Positions 52,920 through 62,122 of a stretch of 64,000 nucleotides of DNA are shown here, piece after piece. The translations under genes and the position numbers were made by a program. Under the pieces are notes generated by a model. That model worked only from the letters and a program-made list of their open reading frames with translations. It did no database searches and was not told the origin of the DNA. The stretch is from NCBI RefSeq assembly GCF_000382885.1, contig NZ_CAVK010000039.1, forward strand, positions 62,001 to 126,000, written 5' to 3'. The stretch's first letter is position 1. Every line of letters begins with the position of its first letter. The stretch comes from Sphingobium indicum BiD32. GTDB taxonomy: Bacteria > Pseudomonadota > Alphaproteobacteria > Sphingomonadales > Sphingomonadaceae.

Positions 52920-55166
52920 ATGACAGTTTCACCACCCTTTCGCGCGCCAAGCGAACATCGCATGACCAGTGCAGGCCTGGCGATCGCCACTGCCCTGCTG
53001 GCCATGCCCGCGCAGGCGCAGGATATGTCGGCTCCGCAAAGCGGCGGGCTGGAAGAGATTGTCGTAACGGCGCAGCGACGGGAAGAGAATCTTCAGAATG
53101 TGCCGATTGCGGTGACCGCAATCACGGCGGATGCGCTGGCAAGCGGCGGGATCGGCGGCACGACCAGCCTGCCGCAGGCCGTGCCAAGCGTCCAGCTGAC
53201 CCGATCCGGCCCGTCCGGCATATTTTTCGTGCGCGGCGTGGGCAACACCAGCGGCGGTACGGGTGAGGAAGGGGCCAATGCGATCTATGTCGATGGCGTC
53301 TATCTCCCCGATCTTGGCCAGACCGTCTTTCGCTTCAACAATATCGAGCGGATCGAGGTACTCAAGGGACCACAGGGCACCCTGTTCGGCCGGAATGCGT
53401 CCGGTGGCCTGATCAATGTCATCACGCGCGAACCGGGCCGCGATGTCGTGGTGAAAGGGCAGGTCGGGATTGCCAATTATGAAAGCTATAGCGGGCAGCT
53501 ATATGCGGCCAGTCCGCTGACCGATACGCTGAGCACCGATATTGCGCTGACCGGAACGCGGCAGGTGGATGGCTGGGGTCGCAATCTGGAGACCGGACGC
53601 AAGGTCGGCTTTGGCTGGCACTGGGGTGCGCGCTCAAAGGCGGTCTGGCGGCCCAACGACCGGACGAAGATCATGCTGTCGGGCGAATATGGCAAATCCG
53701 ACGATGATTTCGCCTCCATCTTTAGGGTTGCGGAAGGATCGGTCGGCACGGGCGGCACGCAATTTCCCGGCGACTATAATACGAACACATCCGCCTATCA
53801 GCGGGTGCGCCAGCGCATCTATGGCTTTAACCTGACCGCCGAGTTCGATCTGGACTGGGCGACGCTGACCAGCATTACCGGATTTCGCGGCAACAAGACC
53901 CGCAGCGGGCTGGACCCCGATGGCGCGCAACTGCCGTTGGCGCGCTATGCGATCCATTCCGAAACGGATTCCTTCCAGGAGGAAATTCGCCTCTCGTCCA
54001 ACGATACCGAACCGCTAAGCTGGCAGACGGGTCTGTTCTTTCTGCGCAACAAGGCCGCGCTGGTAAACCAGCAGCAGCGTGGCACGGCCTTTGGCGGCGT
54101 GGATGCAGGATCGGACCTGACGGCATCGATGCGAACCCATTCCTATGCCGCCTTTGCCGAAGCAACCTATGCTGTGACCCCGTCCACCCATGTCACGGCG
54201 GGATTGCGCTATACCCGCGATGACCGCACCCTGCGTGGCCAGCAGACGCCCGTCGGCCTGGTGCCCGGAACCCCGATGTTCATCGGCCAGTCGCTCGCGC
54301 CGCGCACGGATTCGCTGACCTATGGCAAATTCACCTACCGGCTGGCGATCCGCCAGGATCTCAGCGGCGACATCAATGTCTATGCATCCTATAATCGCGG
54401 CTTCAAGTCGGGCCTCTGGGCGTTGCAGTCGCCAGCCAATCCCCCGGTCGATCCGCAATTTAACGACGCCTATGAAGTTGGCCTGAAGACCGAATTGCTC
54501 GACCGACGGCTGCGCCTGAACCTGTCGGCCTATCATTATGATATCAGCGACTATCAGGTCCGCGCCGCGGTGACGCTGGGCGCGCAGCCGACATTGCTGA
54601 ATGCCGCGTCGGTGGATGTGGACGGCATAGAGGCGGAGTTTGAGGCCGCGCCGGTCGACGGGCTGCGCCTGTTCGGCTCAGCCACGCTGATGCGTTCCAA
54701 ATTCGCGGATTTTCCGTTTGCGCCCTTCACCTATCCGCGTCCTGCCGTCTGCACGCCGACGGGGCGGGCAGCAGGTCAGACCACAGGCACAGCGACGGGT
54801 GGCAACCTGACTTGTCTGAGCAGCGCAAAGGGTAATGACACGCCGCTGGCACCGCGCTTTGCCGCCAATATCGGCGCATCCTATACCGCCGACCTTGGCA
54901 ATGGCCGCGAACTGCAGCTTTCGACGCTCTACAGCTATAATGATGGCTATTATTTCGAGGTCGACAATCGGCTGCGACAGGAGGCCTTCGGGATCGTCAA
55001 CGGATCGATTGAATTTCGGCCGTCATCAAGCTGGGGTGTCGAATTGTGGGTCAGGAACCTGGCCGATGCGCGATATCATGTCCAGAAGCTGGGCAGCGCG
55101 CTGGGCGATCTGGCTGTACCGGCGGCGCCACGCGCCTATGGGCTGAACGTAAAATTTGACTATTAG
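52920..55166 (+). CDS. TonB-dependent receptor (catabolic island)
   Basis: A 748-residue outer membrane receptor. A signal sequence ends at MPAQAQ; the TonB box is LEEIVVTAQRREEN; the plug contains FFVRGVGNTSGG and VLKGPQGTLFGRNASGG; the barrel ends in GLNVKFDY, with tyrosine instead of phenylalanine as last residue. It is of the common sphingomonad type used for hydrophobic and plant- or steroid-like compounds. Its promoter shares an operator-like motif with the ferredoxin-P450 operon, so it is probably the outer membrane importer for the island's substrate. Confidence 0.92.
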   Translation: MTVSPPFRAPSEHRMTSAGLAIATALLAMPAQAQDMSAPQSGGLEEIVVTAQRREENLQNVPIAVTAITADALASGGIGGTTSLPQAVPSVQLTRSGPSGIFFVRGVGNTSGGTGEEGANAIYVDGVYLPDLGQTVFRFNNIERIEVLKGPQGTLFGRNASGGLINVITREPGRDVVVKGQVGIANYESYSGQLYAASPLTDTLSTDIALTGTRQVDGWGRNLETGRKVGFGWHWGARSKAVWRPNDRTKIMLSGEYGKSDDDFASIFRVAEGSVGTGGTQFPGDYNTNTSAYQRVRQRIYGFNLTAEFDLDWATLTSITGFRGNKTRSGLDPDGAQLPLARYAIHSETDSFQEEIRLSSNDTEPLSWQTGLFFLRNKAALVNQQQRGTAFGGVDAGSDLTASMRTHSYAAFAEATYAVTPSTHVTAGLRYTRDDRTLRGQQTPVGLVPGTPMFIGQSLAPRTDSLTYGKFTYRLAIRQDLSGDINVYASYNRGFKSGLWALQSPANPPVDPQFNDAYEVGLKTELLDRRLRLNLSAYHYDISDYQVRAAVTLGAQPTLLNAASVDVDGIEAEFEAAPVDGLRLFGSATLMRSKFADFPFAPFTYPRPAVCTPTGRAAGQTTGTATGGNLTCLSSAKGNDTPLAPRFAANIGASYTADLGNGRELQLSTLYSYNDGYYFEVDNRLRQEAFGIVNGSIEFRPSSSWGVELWVRNLADARYHVQKLGSALGDLAVPAAPRAYGLNVKFDY

Positions 55167-55179
55167 GGCGTCGCGAAAA

Positions 55180-55223
55180 CTGGAGCGCGCAATGTGCACT
55201 AGATAGAATATCGTGCGCTCCAG
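55180..55223 (+). terminator. Hairpin downstream of the TonB receptor gene
   Basis: Arms CTGGAGCGC (55180-55188) and GCGCTCCAG (55215-55223) are perfect inverted repeats around a 26-base loop. CGCTGTTTT follows. It is 14 bases after the stop and could end the TonB receptor transcript or the opposing glycosyltransferase operon. The loop is long and the T-run short, so it is not a classical rho-independent terminator. Confidence 0.4.
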
Positions 55224-55284
55224 CGCTGTTTTGGCAGATGACTGATCTTCGTGATCCTTTGCAGGCTGCTTGTAATATAGGCCA

Positions 55285-56781
55285 TCATTCCTGCCGGAGA
55301 TACAGCGCGCCCTCCCCCGACGGAAGCGACAGGATGCGATAGTCATGCGCGACCGCCCAGGCGACCAGGAGTGAATCGAGACCGTGTGGATTGGCTGGTG
55401 CAGGCGCGCTTTCCTGCCCCGTTACGATCACTGCGGGGAGATGGCGGGTCAGGCCGTCCGCGACGCTTGCGCCGTTCAGCACATGGAAGGCGGCCTGTTG
55501 CGCCGGGGTGAGCAAATCATGCGTGCGATAGAGGAAGGGACCGGCGGCAAAACGCGGATCGAGCGAAATCCCGCTGTCGACGACCCGCTCCGGGGCCAGG
55601 CTGACGATCGGGCCTTTGATTCCGGCAGCACGCACGCTTCGCCCGATCGCATGGGCATCATAGGTCGCCGACAGGATGGGACTGTGGACGCGCGCGATGT
55701 TCGGGGCGATGCGGATGGCGGTTTCGGCCATGCCTGCCGCCATGCACAGCATCAGGGCCGCAATGGCGGCGGCGCGCGACCAGCGGAGATCGTCCAGCAA
55801 CAGGCCGAAGCGGAGAAACAGGGCGGGCAGCAGCGGCACCAGATATTGCACATAAATGGGCCGGGGCAGCCACGCCGCGATCAGTCCGGCGAGGATCACA
55901 TAGTCGAGCAGGCCTGTCGTCATGGAGGATTTTCCTGATCGACGCAGGAGGGACACCCCAATCACGACAAGCGCAAGAAGCGCCGACCCCTGCCCCAGAA
56001 AACGCAGCAGCCGCAATGCGCTGAGCGGGGTTTCCACCATATAGGCGCGCTCGTTCAGCATCTGCCATTCCAGTGGTGCCTTCAGGCTATAGTCGATAAT
56101 GCCGAACCATGCCGCATCCGGCGCGATCGCCCACAGGATCAGGGTCGGCAATCCACCCGCGACCCCGCCCACAGCCAGTGCCAGGAGGACGCCCATTGGG
56201 CCGATACGCCGCATATTCAGCAGCGCGAACAGGCCTATGGCAGCGGCGGGAAGGCCATAGCTGATCTTCGCTGACGCGGCGGCTCCCAGCAAAAGCCCGG
56301 CGAGCATGAAGAATTGCGGGCGGCGAGCCGTGCCGAGCGCGTCGATGAGCAGCGCGAGACCGGCCATGTGCAGGAGCAGGGGCAAGGCGTCGTTCCGCGC
56401 AACCGTGGCGGCGAACAGACAGGCATGGCTGGTGACGAGCGCCATGGCGGCGATCCCGGCGCTGCGCGCAGACCCGCCCGCGCTGCAAACGGCCCGATAT
56501 AACAGCGCCGCCGCACCCGCCGCACACAGGGCGTTGACGGCGCGCAGGGTGAGGAACAGCCAGCCCTCGCACAGCCAGGCCAGCGGGGCGAAAAGCAGGG
56601 GTTGCAACGGTGTCTGGAGATAGGCGAAATCGCGATAGGGCAGGCCCAATCGCATCAATGCCACAGCGGCGACATATTGCCCTTCATCATGGTCGATCGG
56701 CCGGAGGGCCGCAATACCCAGCAGCACGGCCAGCAACAGCAGGAAAATATACAGCGGGGGTATGCGGACAGCCTTGGTCAT
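55285..56781 (-). CDS. GT-C/PMT-type membrane glycosyltransferase
   Basis: A 498-residue protein with about 10-12 membrane segments. The first periplasmic loop has LRPIDHDEGQYVAAVALMRL with the acidic pair typical of the ArnT/PMT (GT39/GT83) fold, followed by DFAYLQTPLQPLLFAPLAWL. A soluble C-terminal part of about 130 residues follows. It would transfer a sugar from a polyprenyl phosphate donor to a glycan or lipid. ATG 56781 is preferred to the adjacent GTG. It is 15 bases after the outer membrane protein gene, last in the glycan operon. Confidence 0.8.
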   Translation of the reverse strand: MTKAVRIPPLYIFLLLLAVLLGIAALRPIDHDEGQYVAAVALMRLGLPYRDFAYLQTPLQPLLFAPLAWLCEGWLFLTLRAVNALCAAGAAALLYRAVCSAGGSARSAGIAAMALVTSHACLFAATVARNDALPLLLHMAGLALLIDALGTARRPQFFMLAGLLLGAAASAKISYGLPAAAIGLFALLNMRRIGPMGVLLALAVGGVAGGLPTLILWAIAPDAAWFGIIDYSLKAPLEWQMLNERAYMVETPLSALRLLRFLGQGSALLALVVIGVSLLRRSGKSSMTTGLLDYVILAGLIAAWLPRPIYVQYLVPLLPALFLRFGLLLDDLRWSRAAAIAALMLCMAAGMAETAIRIAPNIARVHSPILSATYDAHAIGRSVRAAGIKGPIVSLAPERVVDSGISLDPRFAAGPFLYRTHDLLTPAQQAAFHVLNGASVADGLTRHLPAVIVTGQESAPAPANPHGLDSLLVAWAVAHDYRILSLPSGEGALYLRQE

Positions 56782-56796
56782 CACAGGGCAGGATGC

Positions 56797-57969
56797 CTAC
56801 CAGCCCATGTCGGCGCTGAACATGACCGCGCGGGTCTGGTCGACGGCATGGAGGCTGCCCATCGCGGTCGGGCCGGACAGGCCGATGCTGACAAGGCGGC
56901 TGGGATTGATGAAGCGCGCGGCAAAGCGCAATCGCTGGCGACCCTGTTGCACGGGCGTATATTCGATGCTGCCTTCGGCGCGCAGGGGCGATTGTTGGGT
57001 GCCCAGTGCGGCCAGGGCCGCACGACCGGTGCGCGATCCTTGCGCGGCGACACGCCACGCCCGGCTGGTCCAGGCGGCGGCAAGGACCATTTCCCGTTCC
57101 TGCACGGATCGCCCGGTCATGGTTTCCACCGCCGCCTGCTGATAGCGGACGGACCAGTCGATACGCGGCGTCAGCTGATGCCGGGCCATCATCCTGACGC
57201 CAAGCAGGCGGGCAGACCCGATATTGGCGGGTAGGTAGGCGCGATCGGCAAAGGACAGACCATTGCGGATGTCGGCACGATAGAGGCTGGTCGTCACCAT
57301 CATGTCCCCGCCCGACCATTGACCGCCGATCGAGGCGACCCGGCTTTTTTCAGGGCGGAGGGAGCGGCGCAAAGCATCGAAATCGGGGCGCGAAAGGCCG
57401 AGCGGGCCGGTAAAGCCGGTATCGCCATAGGCGCGCATGGACTCGTTATAGTCCATCGACAGCGTGATTGCAGATGTGGGTCGGTAGTGGACGACGGCGT
57501 GGGGCAGGAACCAGTCCCGCGCGCGCAGCCGATCATCACCACTGCCGATCGTCACATTGGCATTGCGGTTGCTGACTTTCAGCCCGGCAAAGCCCAGCGT
57601 CATCGCGACCTGATCGGAAAGAGCGAAATGATCCTCGACCGACAACATCCGCGTGCGGCTGCGCGGGCGGTGATCGTAGCCTGATGCGCCCATAGCGGGT
57701 AAAATATCAGCCTGCGCCCCGATGAGCCGGCGGCTCTGGCGCTGGAGGCGCAGGGCCACGATATGGTCTGGCTCATCACCGGGCAGCGCGGGGATCGCGC
57801 CGATCCAGCCATAATCGGGGCTGGTCCTGCGCGCCTCCAGCAGGGGCGATCGCCGGATCGCAGGCTTCAACGTGAAGCTGATGCTTTGGTCGACGAATAT
57901 GTCCTGCGCCGATGCGGTGCCGCTCTGGAGCGCCAGCGCAACCAGGCCGAGCAGATACAGGCTGCGCAT
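56797..57969 (-). CDS. Outer membrane beta-barrel protein, function unknown
   Basis: A 390-residue protein with a signal peptide (MRSLYLLGLVALALQSGTASA) and alternating amphipathic strands throughout, ending in FSADMGW. Strands such as AITLSMDYNESMRAYG and RIDWSVRYQQAAV resemble the barrel half of TonB receptors, but no plug domain or TonB box is seen. In an operon of glycosyltransferases it could be a barrel for glycan export or surface display. Its ATG overlaps the stop of a 49-residue ORF (TGATG). Confidence 0.75.
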   Translation of the reverse strand: MRSLYLLGLVALALQSGTASAQDIFVDQSISFTLKPAIRRSPLLEARRTSPDYGWIGAIPALPGDEPDHIVALRLQRQSRRLIGAQADILPAMGASGYDHRPRSRTRMLSVEDHFALSDQVAMTLGFAGLKVSNRNANVTIGSGDDRLRARDWFLPHAVVHYRPTSAITLSMDYNESMRAYGDTGFTGPLGLSRPDFDALRRSLRPEKSRVASIGGQWSGGDMMVTTSLYRADIRNGLSFADRAYLPANIGSARLLGVRMMARHQLTPRIDWSVRYQQAAVETMTGRSVQEREMVLAAAWTSRAWRVAAQGSRTGRAALAALGTQQSPLRAEGSIEYTPVQQGRQRLRFAARFINPSRLVSIGLSGPTAMGSLHAVDQTRAVMFSADMGW

Positions 57970-58118
57970 CAGCGATACTCGCCTTTCGGCGCAGGGCTGG
58001 CATCGGCCAGCGCCAGTTGCGGGCGCTGGCGGTCATAGGCGATGACATAGCCGAAATGATCGGAATATGATGAAAGTTCGATGGCGGCAGCGTCACTGAT
58101 CCGACCAGTAACTGTCAC
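57969..58118 (-). CDS. Small coupled ORF, 49 residues, unknown
   Basis: A short frame with GTG start at 58118 overlapping the glycosyltransferase stop (GTGA) and TGA stop overlapping the ATG of the outer membrane protein (TGATG). The start of the peptide is MTVTGRISDAAAIELSSYSD. There is no signal peptide or membrane segment; residues 12-36 look like a small beta-sheet unit. Both overlaps follow the exact pattern of real genes in this operon, which is the main support. It could also be only a spacer that keeps ribosomes coupled. No family was recognised. Confidence 0.55.
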   Translation of the reverse strand: MTVTGRISDAAAIELSSYSDHFGYVIAYDRQRPQLALADASPAPKGEYR

Positions 58119-59290
58119 GCAGCCAGCGGAAGGCTCCGTCTGGTCCCTTCATAGAGGGTGAACAAATCGGCGAAATGCGCGTCCATCGTGCGCGTGTCGG
58201 TAGCCACGGCGCGGGCATGGGCAAGATGCCCGGCTGGCCCCTGCATCAGGAAAAGGCGAATGGCAGCCGCCAGGCTGGATGCGTCCGCCGCGCGGTAATG
58301 ATGGCCAGCGCCGGGCACCAGATGATCCGCCGCCGCCCCGCCATCTGGCAGGAACATCGGAATGCCGCTGGCCCGCGCCTCTGCCGCGATCATGCAGAAG
58401 GTTTCGGATTCGCTGCCATGGACGAGCGCGTCGGCGCTGGCGAGCAGGCTGGCGAAGGCATGGCGGTCGCTGACCGGTGCCATCAGCCGGACATGCGGAT
58501 TGTCGGCCGCGGCGCGTTGCACGCTGGCGCGCGCGCGACCATCGCCCGCAATGATGAGGCCGACCGGCCGGTCAAAGCCACAGGCGGTCACGGCTTCGAT
58601 GATCATCGGCCACCGTTTTTCCGGCGCGTGGCGGCCCGCACCAAGCAACAAGAGCGCGTCCTCATCCAGGTCACACCATTGCAGCAGTCGTCGCCGCAGA
58701 TCGGGGTCGCGGTGCCGGGGCGAGAATATGCCGGGCTGCACCCCCATGCGGTTGGTGACGACATGCCGCAAACCGCCATTTGCAAGCCGCGTCGCCAGTT
58801 CGTCGCTGGCGCAAACGATATGATCGAAGCGTGCGTCCAGACGCCGCAAATGCCGCCAGAACCAGTCGAACCCACGGTCGATCTGCTCACGGCTGGCAAG
58901 GCTGCGAAACCAGCGATAGGCATAATTGCCCAGCGGGTCGGCGTGCATGATCAGGCTGCGTGGCACATCGCCGCGCCAGTTGGCGACCATCGATGCACTG
59001 CCCCACGGGGTCGATGCTTCGACCAGATCGGGACGCAGCGCGTCCAACCGGGCGTGCAGAGCCGCTTCGTCGTGAAAATAATGATAGCGCCCGTCGAGCG
59101 GGAAGCGGCGACCCGGCACATATTCGATACGCCCATGATCGCCGAAATATTCGACATGCGCCTGCGCCGCCGGCGCGAGAATGATGACTTCATGCCGGCG
59201 CGCCGGCCCCGCCAGCATCTTGTGCCGGACATAGGTTTTCACGCCGCCGCCCTGCGGCGCGTAAAAGGCACATATATCGACGATCCGCAT
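58115..59290 (-). CDS. Glycosyltransferase, GT4 type (1)
   Basis: A 391-residue GT-B enzyme. The N-terminal half starts MRIVDICAFYAPQGGGVKTY with the glycine-rich acceptor loop; SLIMHADPLGNYAYRWF is in the same half. The C-terminal donor domain has LLLGAGRHAPEKRWPMIIEA, and SESETFCMIAAEARASGIP carries the ExxxE-like motif of GT4 enzymes (here ESETFCMIAAE). It transfers a nucleotide sugar-derived residue in the cytoplasm. Three bases separate it from the DUF2141 gene. Confidence 0.88.
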   Translation of the reverse strand: MRIVDICAFYAPQGGGVKTYVRHKMLAGPARRHEVIILAPAAQAHVEYFGDHGRIEYVPGRRFPLDGRYHYFHDEAALHARLDALRPDLVEASTPWGSASMVANWRGDVPRSLIMHADPLGNYAYRWFRSLASREQIDRGFDWFWRHLRRLDARFDHIVCASDELATRLANGGLRHVVTNRMGVQPGIFSPRHRDPDLRRRLLQWCDLDEDALLLLGAGRHAPEKRWPMIIEAVTACGFDRPVGLIIAGDGRARASVQRAAADNPHVRLMAPVSDRHAFASLLASADALVHGSESETFCMIAAEARASGIPMFLPDGGAAADHLVPGAGHHYRAADASSLAAAIRLFLMQGPAGHLAHARAVATDTRTMDAHFADLFTLYEGTRRSLPLAA

Positions 59291-59293
59291 AGT

Positions 59294-59839
59294 CTAAAGC
59301 GCCTTGACCGGGCCGAAGGACAACAGCCCCCGGCGATAATTCATGATGATCCGCTCGCGCGTCGGGCCCGTGCCGACGACCAGCGTGGCCGACGCAGCCT
59401 TGGGTTTGCCCATGCCCAGTTTGGGATTGCCGCCAAAGCCGACGCCATCGACCGACAGCCCGAATTTCCGGTTGCCATCGCGATCATGCAGCACGCTGAC
59501 CGCATAACGGCCCGGACCCGGCACACGGACGCATATTTGCGCGGTATAGCCGTTCTGCGTGGAGCCTTGTCCGACTGGTACTTCGACCCGGCGGAAAATC
59601 TTGCCCTGAGAAATCAGGATATTGTCGTCCTGAAGAAAGTCCTGATCGTTGGCGGGATAGACCTCCGCCTTCAGGCGGCCTTCGCGATCCTTCAACCCCA
59701 CTATGTCGAGCAGCAAGGAGGGGCCATTTTCGCCTGGGCGACAGCGCGCTTCCGCCTTACCCAGATCAGGGGTTGATGGTATGGTCGGCGTCGCTGCGGC
59801 GGCGATGACGCTGATCGCCCAAAGCGCCAGGACTTTCAT
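59294..59839 (-). CDS. DUF2141 domain protein, exported
   Basis: A 181-residue protein with a short signal peptide (MKVLALWAISVIAAAATP). The rest is a DUF2141 beta-sandwich: GRLKAEVYPANDQDFL, PGPGRYAVSVLHDRDGNRKF and GVGFGGNPKLGMGKPK. This domain occurs in sphingomonad and other bacterial envelope loci; its function is not established. The ATG overlaps the stop of the membrane protein gene (ATGA). Confidence 0.88.
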   Translation of the reverse strand: MKVLALWAISVIAAAATPTIPSTPDLGKAEARCRPGENGPSLLLDIVGLKDREGRLKAEVYPANDQDFLQDDNILISQGKIFRRVEVPVGQGSTQNGYTAQICVRVPGPGRYAVSVLHDRDGNRKFGLSVDGVGFGGNPKLGMGKPKAASATLVVGTGPTRERIIMNYRRGLLSFGPVKAL

Positions 59840-60774
59840 GCCTGCCTCCGCTGTTTCACAAGCCCGCTCAGCCCCAGGATCAGTCCGACCAGCAGATGCG
59901 CGGCGAGCAGCAGGCTGGCGATTACCGCCAAAACCTGCGCAATTTCCAGTTCACGCCCGACGAGGAATACGGCCACGCCTGCGAACAGCACATCCTTGTT
60001 CGGCACCATCGGCAGACGGGACAGGACCAGCCGTAGCGTCGAAAGCATGAACCACCAACTCAACGCGACATCGGGCAGCAGCAGGTGCCACAATGTCGCA
60101 TAGAGCAGCACATTGGCGATGATCCGCGCCAGATGCACCGCCGCCACCATTCGTCGTTCCGGCCAGGGCAGGCTGAACACTTTGCGACTGAACAGGATGG
60201 GGCCAAAGGACGTCACCACAAGGATGGTGAGCGATATCCCCAGCGCCCGCCCGTCCATGGCCAGTCGCAGCGATGACAACAGGGGCAGCGTGAAGAGCAG
60301 CATTGCCAGCGTGACGACATTGCCCATCACACCCGACAGGATCGCTGAATCCTTCACCGCGCCAAAGGGGGATCCCGCCATCGTCACATGACGCCGCGCC
60401 CAGGCGTAGAAATAGACGTCGCCGACATAGCCGAGCAGCAGTTCGTTGCTGATCCGCTTGCGGAACAGGGCCGACAGGCCGCCGGTCGGGATTGACCATA
60501 ATCGGTTGAAGATGACCCAGTCGCATAGCGGCGTCAGACTGTATGTCACGGCGAACACCAGCCAGAAGAGCGGCGTTCGCGGCAGCATCGCGATGAGTTT
60601 GTGAAAATCGAACGAGCCGATCTGAACGAACACGACCGCCAATATCGCAAAGGAGATGACCGGCCCGAACCATGCCGTCCAGTTGCGGCCGGACCGCACG
60701 AGCGGGGTCGGGTCCAGCATCGCGCCTGCGCCCGGCGCATGGATCAGCGGGGAAAGGGCATCGGCATGGCTCAT
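59836..60774 (-). CDS. Polytopic membrane protein, function unknown
   Basis: A 312-residue protein with about 7-8 membrane segments (WFGPVISFAILAVVFVQIG, PLFWLVFAVTYSLTPLCDWV, LSSLRLAMDGRALGISLTIL). The spacing resembles the lysylphosphatidylglycerol synthetase-type flippase membrane domain (AglD/UPF0104), but no clear signature was seen. It is coupled by ATGA on both sides to a glycosyltransferase and the DUF2141 gene. A role in lipid-linked glycan handling is a guess from the neighbours. Confidence 0.75.
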   Translation of the reverse strand: MSHADALSPLIHAPGAGAMLDPTPLVRSGRNWTAWFGPVISFAILAVVFVQIGSFDFHKLIAMLPRTPLFWLVFAVTYSLTPLCDWVIFNRLWSIPTGGLSALFRKRISNELLLGYVGDVYFYAWARRHVTMAGSPFGAVKDSAILSGVMGNVVTLAMLLFTLPLLSSLRLAMDGRALGISLTILVVTSFGPILFSRKVFSLPWPERRMVAAVHLARIIANVLLYATLWHLLLPDVALSWWFMLSTLRLVLSRLPMVPNKDVLFAGVAVFLVGRELEIAQVLAVIASLLLAAHLLVGLILGLSGLVKQRRQA

Positions 60775-62051
60775 GATAGCGGCGCCTCCAGAGGGGATTG
60801 CGAACGGGGCCTGGCAAGGGTGGCGCGTTGCTGGTGCGCGGGCGTTGCCAGCATGTGATGGAAGAGCGCGCGATAGGCGGGGACGGCGCGTTCGATCGTG
60901 AACGCCGCTGACTTTTCGCGGGCGCGCGGGCGGTCCTGCCTATCCCGGTGCGCGGTGCGGATGGCATTGGCGAACGCGGCTTCATCGCCGCCATCGATCA
61001 GCGTGCCGAGCGCGCCATCGTCCAGCAGGGGGGCGATGCTCGCGCAGCAGCGGGTGGCGATGATCGGAAGGCCGCAGGCCAGCGCCTCGACTACCACGCC
61101 CGGCTGCCCTTCATAACGGGACGAGAGCAGCAGCACATCATGGTGCGGCAACTGGCCACGGATATTGGCGTTAAACCCGGCAAAACGCACCTTCGCCGCG
61201 ATACCGAGGCGTTCGGCAAGGCGTTCCAGCCGGAATCGCGCACGGCCTTGTCCGAAGATGGTCAGCCTGTCGTCCGGGCCGCTGCCCGCTGCAAAGGCGC
61301 GCAGCATCAGCGGATAATTTTTCTGCCGTTCCAGCCGACCGACAGCCACGAAACGCCTGCCCTGTTGCGGGGGCAATGATGAAGGCGATGGGACAACAGC
61401 ATCAAGATCCGCCAGCGCCAGCACCGGGTTGGGCACGACATGCACATGCGCGCGATCAACGCCCATCCGCGCCACCACTTCGCGCGCCATGGGATCGGAC
61501 AAGGCGGCAAAATGGTCGATCGCCTTGCCCTGTATCCGCAACCAAAGGCGATAGAAGGGCCGCATGATCCCCGGCATGTCGGATCGCATCAGGTCGTTGC
61601 TGACCTTGGCAAGAAGGAGAGGGCAGCGCCGTCCAAGCCTCAATTTCAGCAGCACAGCCACGATCGCATAGACATTGCCCGCGCAAAACAGAATGTCGGG
61701 TGGGCGCGCATCAATGGCGCGCAATGTCGCGATCAAAAGGCGCAGGCTTGCCAGACGGCGACCGATCAGCGGCCAGGGAGGCAGATATTGGTTGGCAGCG
61801 CCGGGCAGCAGGTCATGCTGCATCGGCCCTGCCGGATTGCCGAGCATCAGGCGCACGTCCATCCCGGCCCGCCGCCAGCCCGTGATCAGCCGCAGCGCAA
61901 TGCGTTCGACTCCGCCCGGTCCGGGGCCATGAAGAAAGACCAGGACATGCGGCGGCGAAACGGCTTCACAATCGCTATCGACGATAGCTTCATCGTTCGG
62001 CGATAGCGGCTGACGGAAGCACTGCATGACCCGCCCATGTCGGACATTCAT
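60771..62051 (-). CDS. Glycosyltransferase, GT4 type (2)
   Basis: A GT-B glycosyltransferase of about 420 residues. PHVLVFLHGPGPGGVERIAL is the N-terminal acceptor loop; the donor domain has RFVAVGRLERQKNYPLMLRA, KVRFAGFNANI and SSRYEGQPGVVVEALACGLP with the EGxxxVxxEA motif. The start is uncertain: ATG 62051, ATG 62027 and GTG 62066 are in frame and none has a strong ribosome binding site. First gene of the minus-strand glycan operon; its stop is coupled to the membrane protein gene by ATGA. Confidence 0.88.
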   Translation of the reverse strand: MNVRHGRVMQCFRQPLSPNDEAIVDSDCEAVSPPHVLVFLHGPGPGGVERIALRLITGWRRAGMDVRLMLGNPAGPMQHDLLPGAANQYLPPWPLIGRRLASLRLLIATLRAIDARPPDILFCAGNVYAIVAVLLKLRLGRRCPLLLAKVSNDLMRSDMPGIMRPFYRLWLRIQGKAIDHFAALSDPMAREVVARMGVDRAHVHVVPNPVLALADLDAVVPSPSSLPPQQGRRFVAVGRLERQKNYPLMLRAFAAGSGPDDRLTIFGQGRARFRLERLAERLGIAAKVRFAGFNANIRGQLPHHDVLLLSSRYEGQPGVVVEALACGLPIIATRCCASIAPLLDDGALGTLIDGGDEAAFANAIRTAHRDRQDRPRAREKSAAFTIERAVPAYRALFHHMLATPAHQQRATLARPRSQSPLEAPLS

Positions 62052-62122
62052 AACAGGCTGATGCACTATTCGTGACGGAACGATGAAGTCTGGACGAATA
62101 TGCTGTCATTGTTGCGCCGATC

